Numbered from the stretch's first letter, positions 35,322 to 45,351 are shown. The stretch: DNA of 64,000 bases from Emticicia sp. 21SJ11W-3 (GCF_024138715.1 NZ_CP092074.1:620001-684000), one strand, 5' to 3'. Notes: generated by a model not told the origin, from the letters alone. Numbers and translations: made by a program.

Positions 35322-37715
35322 ATGAATAGAACGTTTACACTACTGTTTCTTATTGTGATTACATCGGCCGGCAGCCTGTTTGCGCAAAACTGCATTGGGC
35401 CGGGCGGGCAGGTAAAGTGGTCTTATTGGGCAAACTTTGCCGTTCAGGGTGCACCAGACATAACAGACTTGTCTGTTCTTGAAAACTACCCCGACAAGCC
35501 CGATGGTACACAGATACTGGGTTCACTGCGAGCCCCTGTCAATTACTCCGATTATTTTATTGGTATGATACGCGGTTTTATTAAAGTTCAGCAAACCGAA
35601 ACGTATCTTTTTAACATTACCAGCGACGACAAAGGTACTTTTTTCCTGAGTACAGACCAGAGCCCGGCCAATAAAGTAAAAATAGCAGAGGTTACGTCAG
35701 CTACTGGTACTGAAGAAAACGGTAAAGAGGCAGGCCAGACCTCAGCGGCTATTCAGCTGAAGGCAGGGCAGTATTATTATTTTGAAGCCTATAATTTTGA
35801 GGCCTCAGGCGCTGACCACCTTGCCTTATGGTGGAAGAAGGCCTCAAACCCCGCCGGAGCCTGGAGCATCATTGATTTTAACAATATAAACGAATACAAC
35901 TGCGGGCAGGCCTGCCCCCCAAGAGGTACGCTCTGCAATGATGGCAATGCCCTTACCAAAAACGACCAGCAGGATGGCTTCTGCAACTGTGTGGGAGTTG
36001 CCCCAACTGCAAATGCCTGTGTGGGCGAGCGTGGTCTGGCAGAAGCCTATTATTATGATAACATTAAAGGCAGCTATGTTGAAAATGACCTTGTTAATTC
36101 GCCTAAATTTCCGTTATCGCCTGATAGAAAAGAAAAGCTGAAAGGGGCGTTTGGGCCTATACCCACCATACCCATTTATGCTTCTGATAACTATGGTGCC
36201 TACGTGCAGGGCTTTATTACGGTGCCGGTGTCTGGCAATTATGAGTTTAATGTAACCGGCGACAATCAGACGATTTTTTACCTCAGCAAAAATGACTCAA
36301 TTGAATTCAAACAGACATACAAAGCTGTGGTAATGCAGGGCGTTGATGAAACCGAGCATAACAATGCCCCTGCCCAAACCATTGGCCCTGTTTATATGCA
36401 GGCCGGTAAGTACTATTATTATGAAATCAGAAACAAAGAAAACAACGGCAGAGACCATTTTAATGTTTACTGGAAAACACCTTTCTATAAAGAAAAGGTC
36501 TGGAAGCGCATACCTGCTTTTTATTTGTTCGACTACAAATGTGAGTTAGCCTGCATTGCACAAGGTACCCCTTGTGATGATGGCAACCCCTATACCAATA
36601 ATGACAAAATCAATGGCATTTGCGAATGTGTAGGCACGCCCTGCTCAGGGCCCGACTGTATAGACGAAACCGCCAGGTATAAAATGTTTGATTCGCAGGG
36701 GGTAACAGACAACCTCTCTACCACCGAAACCTCCTGGTTGTCTTGTGGTACTCAAAAGGCAAATCCAAATGCCGCCAGAGCCGGTAACAAGAGCTGGATA
36801 TTGTATGATTTTTCTAAGCTATATGTGTTTCATGATACAAGGGTCTGGAACTATAACGTTCCGGGCGAGACAGGCAAAGGGTTCAGAAATGTAAATGTTG
36901 ATTACTCAACAGACGGCAAAACCTGGCAGCCAATTGGCAATGATTACACCTGGCCGCAGGCACCGGGCAGCCACGACTACGCCGGTTTTGAGGGTCCTAA
37001 TATGAATGACGTACGGGCAAGATATATACTGGTTTCAGCAAAAGATAACTGGGGAGACGCCACTTGCACCGGTTTCAGTAAAATCACATTCAATGCCTCG
37101 CTCTGCGATGTGGAAGGAACAGCCTGCGATGACGGAGACCCACTGACCCAGAATGATAAGTTTGACAATAACTGTAATTGCAAGGGGGTAAGTATTAATT
37201 GCGCCACAGACTTGCTGGCTTTGCAGAAGAGTTCTATTACCTCGGGCGATTACAAGGCTGCCAGAACAATTGTGGCACAAACTACCGTTTCTACATCCTC
37301 AAAAGATATTTCTTTTACGGCAGGTAATAGTATTGTGTTATTGCCGGGGTTTGAGGTGAACAAAAATTCGGTCTTTACTGCCGACATTGCCGGTTGCGTG
37401 CAGCAGTCTTTTATAAACAATCAGAAATCGAGAATGGCAGTTGACGATAAAACGGTTTCCGATTTTAAATCAGACACTACTCATATTGATAAGCAGCGGA
37501 AAATTGTTTTCCGGATTAATCAGCCGTCGCAGGTGAAACTGACCCTGAAAGACAAAAATGAGAAGATTATTACCACTTTGATTGACGGCTACTCACAAAA
37601 CCTGGGTACACAGATTAAAATGCTGCCCGTTAACAAACTACCAAAAGGAGAGTACTGGATTGAACTGCTTGTGGCAGACAAAGTGCTGAGAGAAAAGCTC
37701 GAAATTACGGAATAG
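35322..37715 (+). CDS. Large exported protein with PA14-like domains and Cys-rich CDDGN repeats
   Basis: 797 residues from the ATG at 35322 (signal LLFLIVITSAGSLFAQ). Two PA14/GLEYA-like domains (about 25-195 and 235-390) have YVQGFITVPVSGNYEFN. A discoidin-like domain spans ~460-600. Between domains sits a Cys-rich unit three times: GTLCNDGNALTKND, GTPCDDGNPYTNND and GTACDDGDPLTQND, each followed by a C-x-C. A beta-stack segment (SGDYKAARTIVAQTTV) and a C-terminal beta domain, perhaps for sorting or surface attachment, follow. Probably a secreted carbohydrate-binding partner of the DUF1800/DUF1501 proteins. Confidence 0.75.
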   Translation: MNRTFTLLFLIVITSAGSLFAQNCIGPGGQVKWSYWANFAVQGAPDITDLSVLENYPDKPDGTQILGSLRAPVNYSDYFIGMIRGFIKVQQTETYLFNITSDDKGTFFLSTDQSPANKVKIAEVTSATGTEENGKEAGQTSAAIQLKAGQYYYFEAYNFEASGADHLALWWKKASNPAGAWSIIDFNNINEYNCGQACPPRGTLCNDGNALTKNDQQDGFCNCVGVAPTANACVGERGLAEAYYYDNIKGSYVENDLVNSPKFPLSPDRKEKLKGAFGPIPTIPIYASDNYGAYVQGFITVPVSGNYEFNVTGDNQTIFYLSKNDSIEFKQTYKAVVMQGVDETEHNNAPAQTIGPVYMQAGKYYYYEIRNKENNGRDHFNVYWKTPFYKEKVWKRIPAFYLFDYKCELACIAQGTPCDDGNPYTNNDKINGICECVGTPCSGPDCIDETARYKMFDSQGVTDNLSTTETSWLSCGTQKANPNAARAGNKSWILYDFSKLYVFHDTRVWNYNVPGETGKGFRNVNVDYSTDGKTWQPIGNDYTWPQAPGSHDYAGFEGPNMNDVRARYILVSAKDNWGDATCTGFSKITFNASLCDVEGTACDDGDPLTQNDKFDNNCNCKGVSINCATDLLALQKSSITSGDYKAARTIVAQTTVSTSSKDISFTAGNSIVLLPGFEVNKNSVFTADIAGCVQQSFINNQKSRMAVDDKTVSDFKSDTTHIDKQRKIVFRINQPSQVKLTLKDKNEKIITTLIDGYSQNLGTQIKMLPVNKLPKGEYWIELLVADKVLREKLEITE

Positions 37716-37720
37716 ACGAA

Positions 37721-37756
37721 AATAAGCCTGAGAACACTGCTGCGCTCAGGCTTATT
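37721..37756. terminator. Bidirectional terminator
   Basis: AATAAGCCTGAG and CTCAGGCTTATT form a perfect 12-bp stem between the convergent PA14-like and rhodanese-thioredoxin genes. Confidence 0.88.
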
Positions 37757-37758
37757 TG

Positions 37759-38466
37759 TTATTTCAGTTGTTTAATTACATCTGTCTTGGCTATAAAACC
37801 CTCGTGGGCCCACTGAATTTTACTGTTTTTATAAAGCTGCAAGACGGGCAGGGCGTCAACTTTCAGCGCTTTGCACAATTCGGCATTATCATCTGCATTG
37901 ATTCGTAATACCTGCACTTTATCCTTCATTTCTGAAGCAATCTCGTTCAGATACGGCTCCATTCTTTTACAGGGTTCGCACCAGTCGGCATAAAAATCAA
38001 CCAGTACCAGTTTATCCGAACTAAGCATTTGATTAAACTGCTGCTTTGTAAGGCTTACAGGCTTGCTACCGGCTTCAGTGGTTTCAGGCAGGTTGGCTGC
38101 CCGCCATTTAATTATGCCACCTTCCAGCTCAAACACATTTTTGAAGCCCATTTCTCGCATTTTGGCTGCCGCCGCTGCGCTGCGCCCACCTACAAGGCAA
38201 TACACAAAAACAGGCTTGGCTTTGTCAATCTTTGCTACCTCAGCGGCAAAGTTGCTGTCTTTCCAGTTTACATTGCGGGCATCTTTCAGGTGTCCTTTCG
38301 AAAACTCTTCCGGTGTTCTTACGTCCAGCACCAAACCCCCGGGCGTTTGTTTGATTTTCTCCGAAAATGCCGCTGCCGGCAGATTATTGGTCTGGCTGTG
38401 GCTTTCAGAGCAGGCCAGTGTGGTTGTTATCAGGGCAAATAGCCAGGTATACAATTGTCTTTTCAT
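37759..38466 (-). CDS. Rhodanese-thioredoxin fusion lipoprotein
   Basis: 235 residues from the ATG at 38466, chosen for the signal ending TLAC (Cys19). Residues ~30-128 are a rhodanese domain with the persulfide cysteine Cys90 (VYCLVGGRS). Residues ~135-235 are a thioredoxin with WCEPC (Cys163, Cys166). It is likely anchored in the envelope and links sulfur transfer and disulfide chemistry. An in-frame start at 38535 would spoil the signal peptide. Confidence 0.88.
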   Translation of the reverse strand: MKRQLYTWLFALITTTLACSESHSQTNNLPAAAFSEKIKQTPGGLVLDVRTPEEFSKGHLKDARNVNWKDSNFAAEVAKIDKAKPVFVYCLVGGRSAAAAAKMREMGFKNVFELEGGIIKWRAANLPETTEAGSKPVSLTKQQFNQMLSSDKLVLVDFYADWCEPCKRMEPYLNEIASEMKDKVQVLRINADDNAELCKALKVDALPVLQLYKNSKIQWAHEGFIAKTDVIKQLK

Positions 38467-38626
38467 TTCTTGAATATGATTTAACAGACAGCAAAGATAA
38501 ACTATCCTTCGGGTTTTAAACGTGATAAACGTCACAATCGCTATTCAGGTTATAATAAATTCTTTGCCTTGGGGCGCCGGGCTTTATAATCTTGAAAATA
38601 AGGCAATTATTATGGGTTTTGCCAAA

Positions 38627-38683
38627 CATAATTAACACATAATATTGACTTAACATTTGCTTAATATTGACAAGCTAGTTTTG
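38627..38683 (+). promoter_or_regulatory. PhoB-box-like array of four 11-bp-spaced heptamers and -7 element
   Basis: Heptamers start at 38627 (CATAATT), 38638 (CATAATA), 38649 (CTTAACA) and 38660 (CTTAATA), each separated by exactly 4 bp. The last ends 9 bp before the -7 element TAGTTTTG (38676-38683). A TTTG at 38656 is only 16 bp away and overlaps the array. The geometry (7+4, direct repeats, in place of the upstream promoter box) is that of E. coli PhoB boxes; the sequence differs. It drives the TonB receptor gene at 38713. Confidence 0.75.
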
Positions 38684-38712
38684 CACCGTGAAAATAAGAC
38701 ACGGAAACCAAT

Positions 38713-41523
38713 ATGAACAATAAGAAAATCTCTACTACTCTTTTTTTGTTATTTGCTTCAATTATTGCCTTTGCCCAGACGGGAACCATTCGCGGAACAA
38801 TCAAAGATGCTAAAACCAACGAAGACCTCATTGGCGCAACTGTTAAAATTGAAGGTACAGCTTTAGGTTCAGTTACTGATATTAACGGTTTCTTTTCGAT
38901 AGCGAAAGTACCGGCCGGAAAAGTAAAAGTGGTTATCAGCTATGTTTCGTATCAGGACAGGGTTCTGGCTGATGTAGCGGTTGTAAGCGGAAACATAACA
39001 GAAATAAACACCAGCCTTGAAGAAGAAAAAACCTTACTACAGGAAGTAAAAGTTACAGCCAGCCGCCTGACTAATACTGAGGTGTCGGTTATTTCAGAAA
39101 TAAAAGCTGCCCAGATGGTGGTAAACGGTATTTCGGCACAGCAGATTGCCAAAACCCTAGACCGTGACGCAGCCCAGGTAGTGAAGCGCGTACCGGGTAT
39201 TACTATTGTTGGAGACAGATTTATCAATATCAGAGGTCTTAACCAGCGTTACAACAATGTAATGCTTCATAATGCCTTTACACCCAGTATGGAGACAGAC
39301 GTTAAGTCTTTCTCATTTGATATTATTCCCAGCTCTCAGATTGACAGGATGTTGATTTATAAAAGTCCTTCGGCTGAGCTACCCGGTGAATTTGCAGGGG
39401 GTCTTGTGAAAATCTTTACCAAGAATATCCCTGACAAAAACTCATTGGTAATTGATTACAGCACTTCTTACCGTAGTAATACAACATTCGGAGACTTTTA
39501 TCAGCCTAACCAGGGTAAAAATTACTGGACAGGGTTCAATAACGGATATTACGACCTGCCTAAGTATTTTCCGGCCAACATTAGTCAGGTACTCAATAAC
39601 CCTGCTGCGCTTGAGTCCGCAGGGCGTTCTTTGAGAAATGAATGGATTGCCAAAAACTCTACGACAACGCCGGACCAAAGAATTGGTATTACAGGTAACT
39701 ACAAATTTTCAATCGGAAGAGTAAAAGCGGGTAACGTTACGGCAGTAAATTACTCTGACACCCGTACCAATTTTTTGATTGACCGTAACGATTTCAATGC
39801 CAACATCAGCAATACGCAATCGCCGATCTATAACTTTAACGACCAGCAATATAGCCGTAATATCCGTGTAGGTGTGATGCACAACTGGGCGTTTCGTCTT
39901 AGCGACAATCATTCTATTGAGTTCAAGAACCTGTTTAATCAGTTAAGCAATTCCAATTATACACGCCGTACAGGCCGTGCCATTGAGGCCAACTATAATC
40001 CTGATAACCACTCGTTCAATCAGGTTTACCGGGGTATTTATACCGGCCAGCTTACCGGAAAACACACACTTGCCAATGGCAAAACCAGTATCGACTGGGT
40101 AGTTGGTTATAATCATTCGTATCGTGACCAGCCAGATTACCGCCGTTACCGTTCGGATGTTGACCCTTCCAGCGGCACTAAGTCTGTGTATATTCCAATA
40201 GGTACTGCGCAGGCGTTCTTCCTGGGAAGATGGTTCTCTAAAATGCTTGAAAACGGTTATACCGGCGCTGTGAACCTGACACAGAAAGTAACCCTTTCTA
40301 AAGAAAAAGAAACGGAAATGGAGCTGAAAGCCGGTGTGTTCTATGAAAAGAAAGACCGTAGCTTTAATGGTAGAAACCTGGGTTATGTACGTGGCTCAAA
40401 CTTTAACGGAGAGTTATTCACAGCGCCTATCAACGTTATTTTCAATAATATTAACGGCACTAACGGTATCAGAATTGACGAGCAGACTAACCCGAACGAC
40501 TCGTACACTGCGGGTAACAAGTTGTTGGCCTACTATGCAAATGCCAATATTCCGCTAAGCAAAAAGCTGAATATCATTGGTGGTGTTAGGGCAGAAGACA
40601 ATACGCAAAGCTTAGAGAGTGCTTTTATTGGCGGAGCCAAGGTATCGGTTAAAAACCCGGTTTTAAGTATTTTGCCATCGGCCAACCTTTCTTACAACTT
40701 TAATGAGAAAATGCTTGTAAGAGCTGCTTACGGACAAACCATTAACCGTCCGGAGTTCAGAGAGCTGGCGCCTTTCTCGTTCTATGATTTTGATTTCAAC
40801 GTAGTATATGAAGGCTACACCGGCCTTAAGATTTCAACAGTGAATAATTTTGATGCCCGTTGGGAATTCTACCCTACACCTGCCGAGGTAGTTAGCTTTG
40901 CAGTATTCCACAAGGATTTCAGAAACCCGATTGAAATTGAAGTAGAAGCAGGTAGTGGCTCATTGGGTGCCAAAACCTTTATTTATAAAAATGCCCAGAG
41001 TGCCAGAAGCACAGGGGTTGAGCTTGAAATAAAGAAAGGGCTGGCAAGTATTACTTCTTCAAGATTTCTTGAAAGGGTAAGTGTGCTCTTTAATACCACT
41101 CTGATTGTAAGTAAAGTAAAACTAAGAGAAGGTGCGGTGGGGCAATCAAACAATCGTCCGTTGCAGGGGCAGTCTCCTTACATCGTAAACACAGGTATAA
41201 ACTACAATGATCAGGAAAGAGATTTCCAGGTAAATATTCTCTACAACGTAATAGGCAAAAGAATTTTTGCTGTAGGTTTTCTGGGATACCCCGACCTATA
41301 CGAAATGCCACGAAACGTGCTTGACCTTACTTTCTCTAAAGGCGTAGGAAGCAGATTTGTTATCAAAGGTGGTATAAACGACATCTTCAATCAGGCAGCC
41401 TTAATTCTGCAAGACGGTAATCAGGACGGTAAGTTTGACCGTAAAAATGATGAAATCATGCAGCAATACAAACCAGGCAGATTATTCTCTCTGGGTGTAA
41501 GCTACACTTTGAGTGGCAAATAA
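38713..41523 (+). CDS. TonB-dependent receptor A
   Basis: 936 residues. Signal peptide ending AFAQ, a carboxypeptidase-regulatory-like domain (~22-105: IRGTIKDAKTNEDLIGATVKI), a plug (~110-240; RVPGITIVGDRFINIRGLNQRYNNV) and a beta barrel ending in a YTLSGK strand. It imports a ligand across the outer membrane with TonB energy. The domain order and the DRFINIRGLNQRYN plug motif are shared with receptor B at 51907. Next is a beta-helix lipoprotein gene, in place of susD. Its promoter carries the PhoB-box-like array, so I infer a phosphorus compound as ligand. Confidence 0.9.
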   Translation: MNNKKISTTLFLLFASIIAFAQTGTIRGTIKDAKTNEDLIGATVKIEGTALGSVTDINGFFSIAKVPAGKVKVVISYVSYQDRVLADVAVVSGNITEINTSLEEEKTLLQEVKVTASRLTNTEVSVISEIKAAQMVVNGISAQQIAKTLDRDAAQVVKRVPGITIVGDRFINIRGLNQRYNNVMLHNAFTPSMETDVKSFSFDIIPSSQIDRMLIYKSPSAELPGEFAGGLVKIFTKNIPDKNSLVIDYSTSYRSNTTFGDFYQPNQGKNYWTGFNNGYYDLPKYFPANISQVLNNPAALESAGRSLRNEWIAKNSTTTPDQRIGITGNYKFSIGRVKAGNVTAVNYSDTRTNFLIDRNDFNANISNTQSPIYNFNDQQYSRNIRVGVMHNWAFRLSDNHSIEFKNLFNQLSNSNYTRRTGRAIEANYNPDNHSFNQVYRGIYTGQLTGKHTLANGKTSIDWVVGYNHSYRDQPDYRRYRSDVDPSSGTKSVYIPIGTAQAFFLGRWFSKMLENGYTGAVNLTQKVTLSKEKETEMELKAGVFYEKKDRSFNGRNLGYVRGSNFNGELFTAPINVIFNNINGTNGIRIDEQTNPNDSYTAGNKLLAYYANANIPLSKKLNIIGGVRAEDNTQSLESAFIGGAKVSVKNPVLSILPSANLSYNFNEKMLVRAAYGQTINRPEFRELAPFSFYDFDFNVVYEGYTGLKISTVNNFDARWEFYPTPAEVVSFAVFHKDFRNPIEIEVEAGSGSLGAKTFIYKNAQSARSTGVELEIKKGLASITSSRFLERVSVLFNTTLIVSKVKLREGAVGQSNNRPLQGQSPYIVNTGINYNDQERDFQVNILYNVIGKRIFAVGFLGYPDLYEMPRNVLDLTFSKGVGSRFVIKGGINDIFNQAALILQDGNQDGKFDRKNDEIMQQYKPGRLFSLGVSYTLSGK

Positions 41524-41589
41524 TTAGCAAATCGAATATCAATATATCAAGTAAACATTTTAGGATTTACATTTAAAACCCCAATAATC

Positions 41590-43350
41590 ATGCAATTTTC
41601 CAGATTATCTCGATTGTTTGCAGCAAGTGCAATGGCAGTTTCGGCTGTGTTTGTACTGAACGCATGTAAAGAAGATGAAGAAGTTTTCCCGGCGCCAACT
41701 GCATCGGCAGGTGCTGAGGCATCTGGTGTTCCAGGAGCAAAAGTAAACGTTACGGCTTCTATCAGTGCACCGGCTGGTTTGAAAACCCTTACAGTTTTGA
41801 AAAACGGAGCCGCTTTTGATACAAAAACTTACACAGACGGAGCAACTTCAGACAATTACACGAAAGAATATACTATTGAAAGTCTTGCCTCTGGTACAAC
41901 GGTAAACTTTACTGTTATTGCAACAGACACTAAAAACCAGGCGTCAGCGCCGGTTACATTTACAGTAAAAGTAACGGCTGTTCCGCCTAAACAAGTGGTT
42001 ACAGTAAAAGGACTTTTAACCGGCAACATCAGCTGGACAAAAGATAAAATCTACAAATTGTCTGGCTTTGTACGTGTAGGTGGCGACACCACCGAAACCG
42101 CTGCTGCTGGTGTTGCAACCGGAACCCTTACCATTGAGGCTGGTACAGTTATTATCGGTGAGCGTTCTACCAAAGGTACTTTGATTATCCAACGTGGTAG
42201 CAAAATTATTGCTAACGGTACAGCTTCTGAGCCTATCGTGTTTACATCTGAACGTGGTGTAGGTGAGCGTGAAGCCGGCGACTGGGGTGGCCTGGTAATT
42301 TGCGGTAAAGCAAAAAACAACCTGCCTGGTGGTACTGCTCAGCTTGAAGGTAGCTACAAAGCATGGCATGGTGGCAGCGACGATGCTGACAACTCTGGTA
42401 GTTTGAAATATGTTCGTGTTGAATATGCTGGTGTGCCTATCAACCCGAATCAGGAAATCAACTCATTTACTTTTGGTTCTGTTGGTAGTGGTACATCACT
42501 AGAGTATTTACAGGCTTCTTATGGTGGCGACGACTCTTACGAGTGGTTTGGTGGTACTGTAAATGCAAAATATCTGGTAGCTTACAGAGGTCTTGACGAT
42601 GATTTTGATATGGACAACGGTTTTAGAGGAAACATTCAGTTTGCAGTGGGTCTGCGTGGCGCTACAAGTGCTGACCAGTCTGGTTCAAACGGATTTGAAG
42701 TAGATAACGATGGTCAGGGAACCTCAGCCGAGCCTTTCACATCGCCAACATTGGCTAACGTATCATTGATTGGAGCTAAACAAAGCCAGGAGACATTTAT
42801 CAGCACATTGTTCCAGAATGGTATGCACTTACGTCGTAACAATAAAATCAAGGTTTATAACACATTTGTTACGGGTTACCCTAATGGTGTTTATATTGAC
42901 GGTTCTACTACTGCCGCTAACGCAGTTGCGGGTTCGCTGGTATTAAACAATGTGGTTCTTGCCGGCGTAACAGGCTGGGGTACCAATGGATACGGACAAG
43001 GTGCAGCTACACCACCGCAAGGTTTTGCAGTACGTGACGTAAACACCTCTACGCCTGCTGCTGCTTTAACTATCGGTACACAAAAGCCATCTGAGTGGTT
43101 TGCTTCTTTGGCGGGTAATAAAGCCTTAGCTTCGTGGACCACCACTGGTATCAGCAATACTGTATTTGGTGCGGGTCGCCCAACGTTTACCATTACTACA
43201 TCTGCAGCAGATGCTATTACTAAAGGTACTTCAACTGTAACCTTGCCTGCCTTCTTTACTGCTACCGATTACGTAGGTGCATTTAAAGATACAGACTGGA
43301 CAGCCACCTGGGCAGAGTTTAACCCTAGCGCGGTAGTTTATATCAAGTAA
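41590..43350 (+). CDS. Beta-helix surface lipoprotein A
   Basis: 586 residues, lipoprotein signal ending LNAC (Cys26). An Ig-like/fibronectin-like domain (~35-130) precedes a right-handed parallel beta-helix. The latter has repeating short strands with Gly/Asn turns: GTLTIEAGTVIIGE, KGTLIIQRGSKIIAN, PIVFTSERGVGE, and DWGGLVICGKA. No catalytic site recognised. It occupies the place of a SusD-like lid partner next to receptor A, and lipoprotein B at 54674 has the same place and start-of-helix motifs. Ligand capture at the surface is the likely role (inference). Confidence 0.7.
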   Translation: MQFSRLSRLFAASAMAVSAVFVLNACKEDEEVFPAPTASAGAEASGVPGAKVNVTASISAPAGLKTLTVLKNGAAFDTKTYTDGATSDNYTKEYTIESLASGTTVNFTVIATDTKNQASAPVTFTVKVTAVPPKQVVTVKGLLTGNISWTKDKIYKLSGFVRVGGDTTETAAAGVATGTLTIEAGTVIIGERSTKGTLIIQRGSKIIANGTASEPIVFTSERGVGEREAGDWGGLVICGKAKNNLPGGTAQLEGSYKAWHGGSDDADNSGSLKYVRVEYAGVPINPNQEINSFTFGSVGSGTSLEYLQASYGGDDSYEWFGGTVNAKYLVAYRGLDDDFDMDNGFRGNIQFAVGLRGATSADQSGSNGFEVDNDGQGTSAEPFTSPTLANVSLIGAKQSQETFISTLFQNGMHLRRNNKIKVYNTFVTGYPNGVYIDGSTTAANAVAGSLVLNNVVLAGVTGWGTNGYGQGAATPPQGFAVRDVNTSTPAAALTIGTQKPSEWFASLAGNKALASWTTTGISNTVFGAGRPTFTITTSAADAITKGTSTVTLPAFFTATDYVGAFKDTDWTATWAEFNPSAVVYIK

Positions 43351-43363
43351 TATTTCTTTGAAG

Positions 43364-43400
43364 AAACAAGGGGTAGGGAGTACCCGCCCCTTGTTTTTTA
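43364..43400 (+). terminator. Terminator after beta-helix lipoprotein A
   Basis: AAACAAGGGG pairs with CCCCTTGTTT and TTT follows. It ends just before the next gene at 43420, so that gene may depend on read-through. Confidence 0.8.
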
Positions 43401-43419
43401 AGTTTACATCAACACCAAT

Positions 43420-43968
43420 ATGAAAAAGAGTTTATGGATATTTATTTGTCTGATTGCGGTTTCGTGCCAGGCAGACAAGTATAAGTTCAATCATTATTTT
43501 GACACAGCACAACAAGATACTTTACTGACAAATATCGTAACCTATATTTATAGTAAGGCGCCTCAATCAACCAATCAGACAAGATTCCAACCCCGGTTCA
43601 GGAATTTCTATGTTGCAGCTCTGCCAAAATTCAGCATTGAAAACTATTATGTCGGCCCGGATAGCACCCATTATTTTTTTGTGATACGCCCAGTAGGTAA
43701 TCTGCCGTATAAGCGTGGAGTGATAGGAAGATACAAACTAGGGAAAAACCTGATGCCAACCAATTTTGAAGAGGTAGTTAATACACCTCATCTGGACGAA
43801 AAACTGGTAAAGGAAAGAGGCAGATTCTTGTTCAAAGAACTGATAAAGACCGGAAACCTGAATAAATACCTGACCATGAAGCATTACGTAGAATGGCCGG
43901 ATGCCCATTTGGTTTATGATAAAAAACTGAATGAATGGGTGGCACCCACTTCTGAATCTATACAATAA
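43420..43968 (+). CDS. Lipoprotein of unknown function
   Basis: 182 residues with a signal ending AVSC (Cys16). The rest is mixed alpha/beta (TNIVTYIYSKAP; HYFFVIRPVGNLPYKRGVIGRYKLG). I do not recognise a family. Third gene downstream of the PhoB-box-like promoter, behind a terminator. Confidence 0.6.
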   Translation: MKKSLWIFICLIAVSCQADKYKFNHYFDTAQQDTLLTNIVTYIYSKAPQSTNQTRFQPRFRNFYVAALPKFSIENYYVGPDSTHYFFVIRPVGNLPYKRGVIGRYKLGKNLMPTNFEEVVNTPHLDEKLVKERGRFLFKELIKTGNLNKYLTMKHYVEWPDAHLVYDKKLNEWVAPTSESIQ

Positions 43969-44051
43969 AAAGACATTAGTTTTATAACTAGAAGATTATC
44001 AGCCCTTTGGTTGAGAATTGAATCAGCAGATTCATATTGGTGTTAAATCAG

Positions 44052-44080
44052 AAAAGTCAGAGGCGTTGCTTCTGACTTTT
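44052..44080 (+). terminator. Terminator of the receptor-A operon
   Basis: AAGTCAGA pairs with TCTGACTT; T-rich sequence follows on the plus strand. Confidence 0.75.
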
Positions 44081-44112
44081 TCTTTTTGAGTTAGTCTCGC
44101 TTTTGCAACAAT

Positions 44113-45351
44113 TCAGAACATCAGACCGACACCGTAACTCAATTGTTTAAACCAGTTTTGTTTATGATTAAGTAATGGGGAAAAATTTGTTTGAAAAACA
44201 ATATTGGTTCTTTTAAGCGGAATTATTCCACCTAGTTCAAAAACAAGTGGAAATTTGGGAAGAAGCTTAACTCCGTCAGCCTTTTGCTGAGTGAAAGTTG
44301 CCGAGAATCCGGCATATGGGCGAAATTCTCCTTTTAATGATGCATAACGAACCCCTAAAGCAATTGAGGCAATTTCCCGTTCGATTTTCTGAGTAGTATT
44401 TTTATCGGTGTTTAGCAAAGAATAACTATAATAATGGAAACCCAATTTGTAAAAAATGTTTTGGTTTTTACCGTAATTTGGGATGAGAACATAAATGTTA
44501 TAGTTCCATGCATTTGTGAATTTTGTTTCAGCACTTGTAAAACGGTCTTTGATAGGAATTGTGCCTCCAGCCGTAAAACCGAAATAAATCTTACCTAATT
44601 TTTTCTTTTGAAAAATAATTTCAGGTTTTGTTTCGGTGTATAATGTATTATAGTTTACAATGAAGGCAATTAAATCTTTAGCTGTGTAATTAAGGGTCTT
44701 TAAAGACTGTTTAATGCCGTTTTCCAGTGCAAATTTGTTTTCAAACAAAATGCTATCTAAGGTATCAGTAAAAGGTTTTTGCTCAATATATCCACCTCTA
44801 AACCTGTTAGTTTGATAATACTGACCTTTTATGATAAAGAATCCATTATTACGGATACTATCCGGTTTGAAATCATAATAAACAGGAGGTAACTCATGCA
44901 TTTTTTCATCCTTTTCTATATAGAATTGATTTATATCATTTTGGGTGGTTAGTTGATATAAACTAACTTCACCTTTTACAAGTAATTTTAAGTACAAATG
45001 TTCTCTATGCGGTTGAACCTGGTTGTTTTTTAAAATCAACGATCCTGATTTTATGAATGGGAATTCACTAAAAGAGTTGTCGACTCTGTAAGAAGAGGAA
45101 TACACTTCTTTTGATAAGTAAATATTGCCATTAGTAATGTAGCCTTTTATTGAATTTGGCGATACCTCTACAGCCTTGTCATTTGAAGTTAATTTATAAC
45201 TGATTTTTGATGTGGTGGAGAAATTTGAAAGTATTACTTGAGAAGTATCACCTTTTAAATTAACAATTTTTGCAGGTCTGTAAATGTCCTGTGAAAACAG
45301 TTTAATTGTTAAAATTGAGGCAGCTAAAGTTAAGGTAAAGATCCTTATCAT
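44113..45351 (-). CDS. Exported outer-membrane beta-barrel-like protein
   Basis: 412 residues with a signal peptide (LTLAASILTIKLFSQ). The first half is soluble and contains a GDTSQVILSNF segment. The second half has alternating strands typical of a small barrel (GKIYFGFTAGGTIPI; ASIALGVRYASLKGEFRPYAGFSATF), ending in LSYGVGLMF with a terminal Phe. Function unknown. AT-richer than its neighbours. Monocistronic between convergent and co-directional genes. Confidence 0.6.
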   Translation of the reverse strand: MIRIFTLTLAASILTIKLFSQDIYRPAKIVNLKGDTSQVILSNFSTTSKISYKLTSNDKAVEVSPNSIKGYITNGNIYLSKEVYSSSYRVDNSFSEFPFIKSGSLILKNNQVQPHREHLYLKLLVKGEVSLYQLTTQNDINQFYIEKDEKMHELPPVYYDFKPDSIRNNGFFIIKGQYYQTNRFRGGYIEQKPFTDTLDSILFENKFALENGIKQSLKTLNYTAKDLIAFIVNYNTLYTETKPEIIFQKKKLGKIYFGFTAGGTIPIKDRFTSAETKFTNAWNYNIYVLIPNYGKNQNIFYKLGFHYYSYSLLNTDKNTTQKIEREIASIALGVRYASLKGEFRPYAGFSATFTQQKADGVKLLPKFPLVFELGGIIPLKRTNIVFQTNFSPLLNHKQNWFKQLSYGVGLMF

